From Olsenella_K absiana (lineage in GTDB: Bacteria > Actinomycetota > Coriobacteriia > Coriobacteriales > Atopobiaceae): a stretch of DNA of 64,000 bases. Below are positions 61,271 to 64,000 of this stretch, in pieces. Below the pieces are notes generated by a model, which ran no database searches, was not told the DNA's origin, and was given only the letters and a program-made list of their open reading frames with translations. Made by a program: the position numbers and the translations under genes. The DNA lies in assembly GCF_036408855.1 (NCBI RefSeq), contig NZ_JAZGJQ010000007.1:36950-100949 (forward strand), given 5' to 3'. How positions within the stretch are numbered: position 1 is the first letter of the stretch; every line of letters starts with the position of its first letter.

Positions 61271-62254
61271 ATGAGACGCGAGCAGTTCACGACCCACAGC
61301 ACATACCTCGGCAGGGACATGCATGCCATCGCCTACGGCGAGGCGGGCGCCTACCCCATCGTCGCCGTCCCCACGCAGGACGCCATGGCCGACGAGTGGG
61401 AGGGCTTCGGGATGGTGGACGTGCTGGCCCCCCTCATAGACGAGGGGCGGATCCAGCTCTTCTGCGTCGACACCGTCGACCACGACAGCTGGACCGACGG
61501 CTCCGGCGACGACGAGCGGCGCGCGGCAACGCAGGAGGCCTACTACGACTACCTCGTGGAGGAGCTCCTCGCCGAGGTCCACGAGCGCAACGCCTCCAAG
61601 CTGCGCCCGCTCGCGGTCGGCTGCGACCTGGGCGCCACGCAGGCAGCCCTCCTCGCGCTGAGGCGCCCGGACCTCTTCCAGGGCTGCATAGCCCTCTCGG
61701 GGATCTACCACACGAGCCGCTTCTTCGGCGACTGGATGAACGACACCCTCTACGACAACGACGCCTGCGCCTTCCTCAGCAACATGGAGCCCACCCACCC
61801 CTACGTGAGGCTCTACAACGAGCGCCAGCTCGTGTTCTGCGTCGGCCAGGGCGCCTGGGAGGACAGCATCGACGACCTGCGCGTCATCTCCGAGGAGCTC
61901 GACCGGCTGGGCGTGGGCGCGTGGTGCGACTTCTGGGGCTTCGACGTGAGCCACGACTGGCCGTGGTGGAAGCGCCAGATCGCCTACTTCCTGCCCATCG
62001 TGCTCGACCAGATCGCCGATGGGGCGGAGCCGGGCGAGAAGGACGCGGGGCCCGCGGGCGGCGCCGGCGCGGGCGCGCCCGAGGCCGAGGCGGCGGGGGG
62101 CGCCCGCGAGTCGGAGAGGCCGCGCCTGGTCACTGAGAAGGGCGCGCGGCGCTTCGCCCCCGCCAAGGGCTCCGACGACATGGTGGGCGCCTGCAGCATG
62201 GTGCCCGAGCGCCGTAAGGGGGCGGCCCCCCTCAACTGGCTCGCGGAGGGGTAG
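61271..62254 (+). CDS. Esterase-fold protein with Asp at the nucleophile position
   Basis: 327 residues. Aligns by pattern with a putative esterase family (esterase D/PF00756-like): MRREQFTTHSTYLGRDMHAIAYG, RRPDLFQGCIALSGIYHTSRFFG, and the late VSHDWPWWKRQIAYFLP. The usual GCSxGA nucleophile motif reads GCDLGA, with Asp119 in place of Ser. The histidine at 228 is kept. The C-terminal 85 residues from about 245 are Gly/Ala-rich and variable. The ATG at 61271 has GGGAG upstream. It ends three bases before the larA start, so both form an operon. Confidence 0.6.
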   Translation: MRREQFTTHSTYLGRDMHAIAYGEAGAYPIVAVPTQDAMADEWEGFGMVDVLAPLIDEGRIQLFCVDTVDHDSWTDGSGDDERRAATQEAYYDYLVEELLAEVHERNASKLRPLAVGCDLGATQAALLALRRPDLFQGCIALSGIYHTSRFFGDWMNDTLYDNDACAFLSNMEPTHPYVRLYNERQLVFCVGQGAWEDSIDDLRVISEELDRLGVGAWCDFWGFDVSHDWPWWKRQIAYFLPIVLDQIADGAEPGEKDAGPAGGAGAGAPEAEAAGGARESERPRLVTEKGARRFAPAKGSDDMVGACSMVPERRKGAAPLNWLAEG

Positions 62255-62257
62255 GCC

Positions 62258-63511
62258 ATGCGCTACAGCGTCGGGATCGGCGACAGGTGCGAGGAGTTCG
62301 AGCTCGACGAGGCCGACGTCATCGAGGTCATGCACGCCAACGAGGTCGAGGTCGGCGAGGTGGGCCCCGCGCTCGTGCGCGCGGCGCTCGAGCGGCCCCG
62401 CGCCACGCCCCGGCTGCGCGAGCTCGTCTCGTGCGGCCAGCGCGTCTGCGTCATCACCTCCGACGTCACCCGACCCCTGCCCACGGCCGAGATCCTGCCC
62501 GAGGTGATGGACGAGCTGCACGCGGGGGGCGTCTCGGACGACGACGTCCTTCTCGCCATAGCGCTCGGCAGCCACCGCCCCCAGACCCAAGACGAGCTCC
62601 GCCGCATCATGGGCCCCTACTTCGGCAGGCTCGCCGTCCTGAACGGGGACTCGCGCGGGCTCGTGCACTTCGGCAGGACGCGCCACGGGACCCCGGTCGA
62701 CATCCTCGCCGAGGTCGCCGAGGCCGACGTGCGCGTCTCGCTCGGCAACGTGGAGTACCACTACTTCGCCGGCTACTCCGGCGGAGCCAAGGCGATTATG
62801 CCGGGCGTCTCGACCTTCGAGGCGATCCAGGCCAACCACGCGCTCATGTGCGACCCCGCCGCCCGCTCGGGCAACATGGAGAGCCCCGTGAGGCTCGACC
62901 TCGAGGAGGCCTGCCGCATGGTCGGCCTCGACTTCATCGTGAACGTCGTGCTCGACGAGGAGCGCCGCATCGTCTACTGCGCCTGCGGCGACTTCGTCGA
63001 GGCCCAGCGCGACGCCTGCCGCGAGCTCGACCGCCTCTACGGCTGCCCCCTCGCGGAGAAGGCCGACGTGGTGGTGGTCAGCCAGGGCGGCGCGCCCAAG
63101 GACCTCAACCTCTACCAGCTGCAGAAGGCGCTCGACAACGCCAAGCACCCCGTCCGCGACGGCGGTGCGATCGTCCTCGTGGGCTCGTGCGCCGAGGGCC
63201 TCGGGCAGCCGACCTTCGAGCGGTGGATGCGCGAGGCGTCCTCGCCCGCCGAGGTCGTCGACCACCTGCGCCGCGAGTTCAGGCTCGGCGGCCACAAGGC
63301 GGCCGCCATCGCCCAGATCGAGGAGCGGGCGGACGTCCTCCTCGTGAGTGACCTGCCCGACGAGACGGCGCGCGCCTGCTTCATGCGGCCCTTCCGCCAC
63401 GTGCAGGAGGCGCTCGATGCCGCCCTCGCCGAGCAGCGCGCGAGGCTCGGGCGCGAGCCGCGGGTGCTCATCATGCCGCACGGCGGCTCGACGCTGCCGC
63501 TCATGCGCTAG
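62258..63511 (+). CDS. larA: LarA-type nickel-dependent lactate racemase family protein
   Basis: 417 residues. LarA core motifs are intact: SDVTRPLPTAEILP, IALGSHRPQT with H106, and NVEYHYFAGYSGGAKAIMPG with H168 and K178 (the residue that carries the pincer cofactor in LarA). LarA homologues racemise 2-hydroxyacids such as lactate. larB, larC and larE for cofactor synthesis are not present in the window. It overlaps the esterase operon and its stop overlaps the convergent GH32 fragment by 4 bases. Substrate might be lactate, given the D-LDH at 14.7 kb, or another 2-hydroxyacid. Confidence 0.88.
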   Translation: MRYSVGIGDRCEEFELDEADVIEVMHANEVEVGEVGPALVRAALERPRATPRLRELVSCGQRVCVITSDVTRPLPTAEILPEVMDELHAGGVSDDDVLLAIALGSHRPQTQDELRRIMGPYFGRLAVLNGDSRGLVHFGRTRHGTPVDILAEVAEADVRVSLGNVEYHYFAGYSGGAKAIMPGVSTFEAIQANHALMCDPAARSGNMESPVRLDLEEACRMVGLDFIVNVVLDEERRIVYCACGDFVEAQRDACRELDRLYGCPLAEKADVVVVSQGGAPKDLNLYQLQKALDNAKHPVRDGGAIVLVGSCAEGLGQPTFERWMREASSPAEVVDHLRREFRLGGHKAAAIAQIEERADVLLVSDLPDETARACFMRPFRHVQEALDAALAEQRARLGREPRVLIMPHGGSTLPLMR

Positions 63512-63888
63512 CGCGCGAGGTCCCAGAGGCGCACGCGGGCGCCGGGGGCGTCCACGGCGACGCGGTAGCGCTCGGGGTAGTAGCGCGTGGAGAGGCAGAG
63601 CTCGCCGTCGTTGGCGAAGACCTCCACCGAGGAGGCGTCGCCCACGACGCGCAGGCTCGTGAGCGAGGCAAGCGGCTCGAAGCGCAGGGTGCGCCCGGCG
63701 CCGACCGACTCCTTGGAGGGGTCGGAGAAGCGCATCGAGAGCGTGCCGTCCTTCCAGGCGACGCCGAGCTCGTCGGCGACCGTGACGCGCACGGGGCCTG
63801 GCCCCGCCGCGTCGACCACGAGGTCGAAGCAACACCCCGCCAGGGGCGCCTCGAGGGCGCCCGTCGCCTCCCGGAGGGGTTCCGTCAA
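63508..63888 (-). pseudogene. C-terminal fragment of a GH32 fructosidase
   Basis: 126 residues (from a TTG), consisting only of the C-terminal beta-sandwich of GH32 enzymes: LRFEPLASLTSLRVVGDASSVEVFANDGELCLSTRYYPE. The signature SSVEVFANDGE is typical of sucrose-6-phosphate hydrolases and related fructosidases. The five-bladed propeller with the catalytic WMNDPNG and EC motifs is missing. In the same frame, a stop at 63946-63948 lies just upstream, with no start codon between, so it cannot be a complete gene and probably is a decayed remnant. Alternatively a frameshift splits a larger gene beyond the window edge. Confidence 0.6.
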
Positions 63889-63945
63889 GTATCTTTCGCA
63901 AATGTCTTCTGACCCCCTATGTCGGCAGGACTTGCTTGCGGCTTC

Positions 63946-64000
63946 CTAGTCCGTGCTAACGCTCCTCTCGTCCCAGTGGTCCAGCAACGACATGTCGAGG
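63946..64000 (-). CDS. 3' end of an unidentified gene, cut by the window edge
   Basis: Only 17 codons are visible, ending SLLDHWDERSVSTD then TAG. The frame is the same as that of the GH32 fragment downstream. This could be a separate gene's end, or the main part of the GH32 gene with a premature stop; too short to identify. Confidence 0.3.
   Translation of the reverse strand, partial: LDMSLLDHWDERSVSTD

Overview
The window is very GC-rich, densely packed and bacterial. Start codons are ATG, GTG or TTG behind GGAGG-type ribosome binding sites. Gene content (Actinobacteria-style Tad pilus locus, Tat-type lipoproteins with RRNFL signals, fermentative lactate and pyruvate enzymes, PTS and ABC uptake of alpha-glucans, T-box control of pheST, MscL with a zinc ribbon) fits an anaerobic saccharolytic member of the Coriobacteriia, such as the Olsenella/Atopobium group. 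That placement is an inference from gene content and base composition. No rRNA, tRNA, CRISPR array, transposase or phage gene was seen.

Layout. 1-9.1 kb, minus strand: a Tad/Flp pilus operon running cpaB - cpaE/tadZ - cpaF/tadA - tadB - tadC - flp - a membrane protein of unknown function - three or more TadE/pilin-like proteins and a TadG-like protein, leaving the window at the left edge. 9.4-14.4 kb: a YdcF-like membrane protein, RsgA and a calcium-type P-ATPase. 14.7-17.4 kb: D-lactate dehydrogenase and pyruvate kinase, the latter behind a leader holding a perfect 30-bp palindrome. 17.6-19.3 kb: an unusual single polypeptide joining a HipB/XRE-type helix-turn-helix to a GH13 amylase, with an inverted-repeat operator candidate in its own promoter. 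19.4-21.8 kb: a polar amino-acid ABC transporter. 22.2-28.4 kb: MATE exporter, nitroreductase, YgiD-type dioxygenase with a divergent HxlR regulator, ferritin, and a GntR plus phospholipase-like pair.

28.6-32.5 kb: pheT and pheS behind a T-box leader. 32.7-44.8 kb: an alpha-glucan island with a maltose/glucose-type PTS IICB, a divergent GntR/TreR-like regulator, glycogen phosphorylase, amylomaltase, and a complete sugar ABC transporter with its own ATPase. Related CTTGT-N4-ACAA palindromes lie before the PTS gene, twice around the ABC promoter, and before the GntR/phospholipase pair, suggesting GntR-family control of these loci. 45-55.5 kb: HAD phosphatase, dipeptidase, nagA with a catalytically degenerate alpha/beta-hydrolase, ROK kinase, M32 carboxypeptidase, dtd, mscL, manA and a macrodomain protein. 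56-58 kb: a branching-type GH13 enzyme. 58-63.5 kb: a GNAT-like protein, a spermidine-synthase-like protein, an EamA transporter, an esterase-fold protein with Asp in place of the usual Ser, and a LarA-type protein. The right edge holds the C-terminal piece of a GH32 fructosidase and the tail of another gene.

Working together: imported maltodextrin can be trimmed by amylomaltase and phosphorylase, stored through the branching enzyme, and run through pyruvate kinase to D-lactate. NagA, ROK kinase and ManA feed amino sugars and mannose into the same trunk. The most unusual items are the HTH-amylase fusion with its operator, two alpha/beta-hydrolase-fold proteins with altered nucleophiles, a 181-bp inverted-repeat element beyond mscL, and a repeated 14-mer in several spacers.
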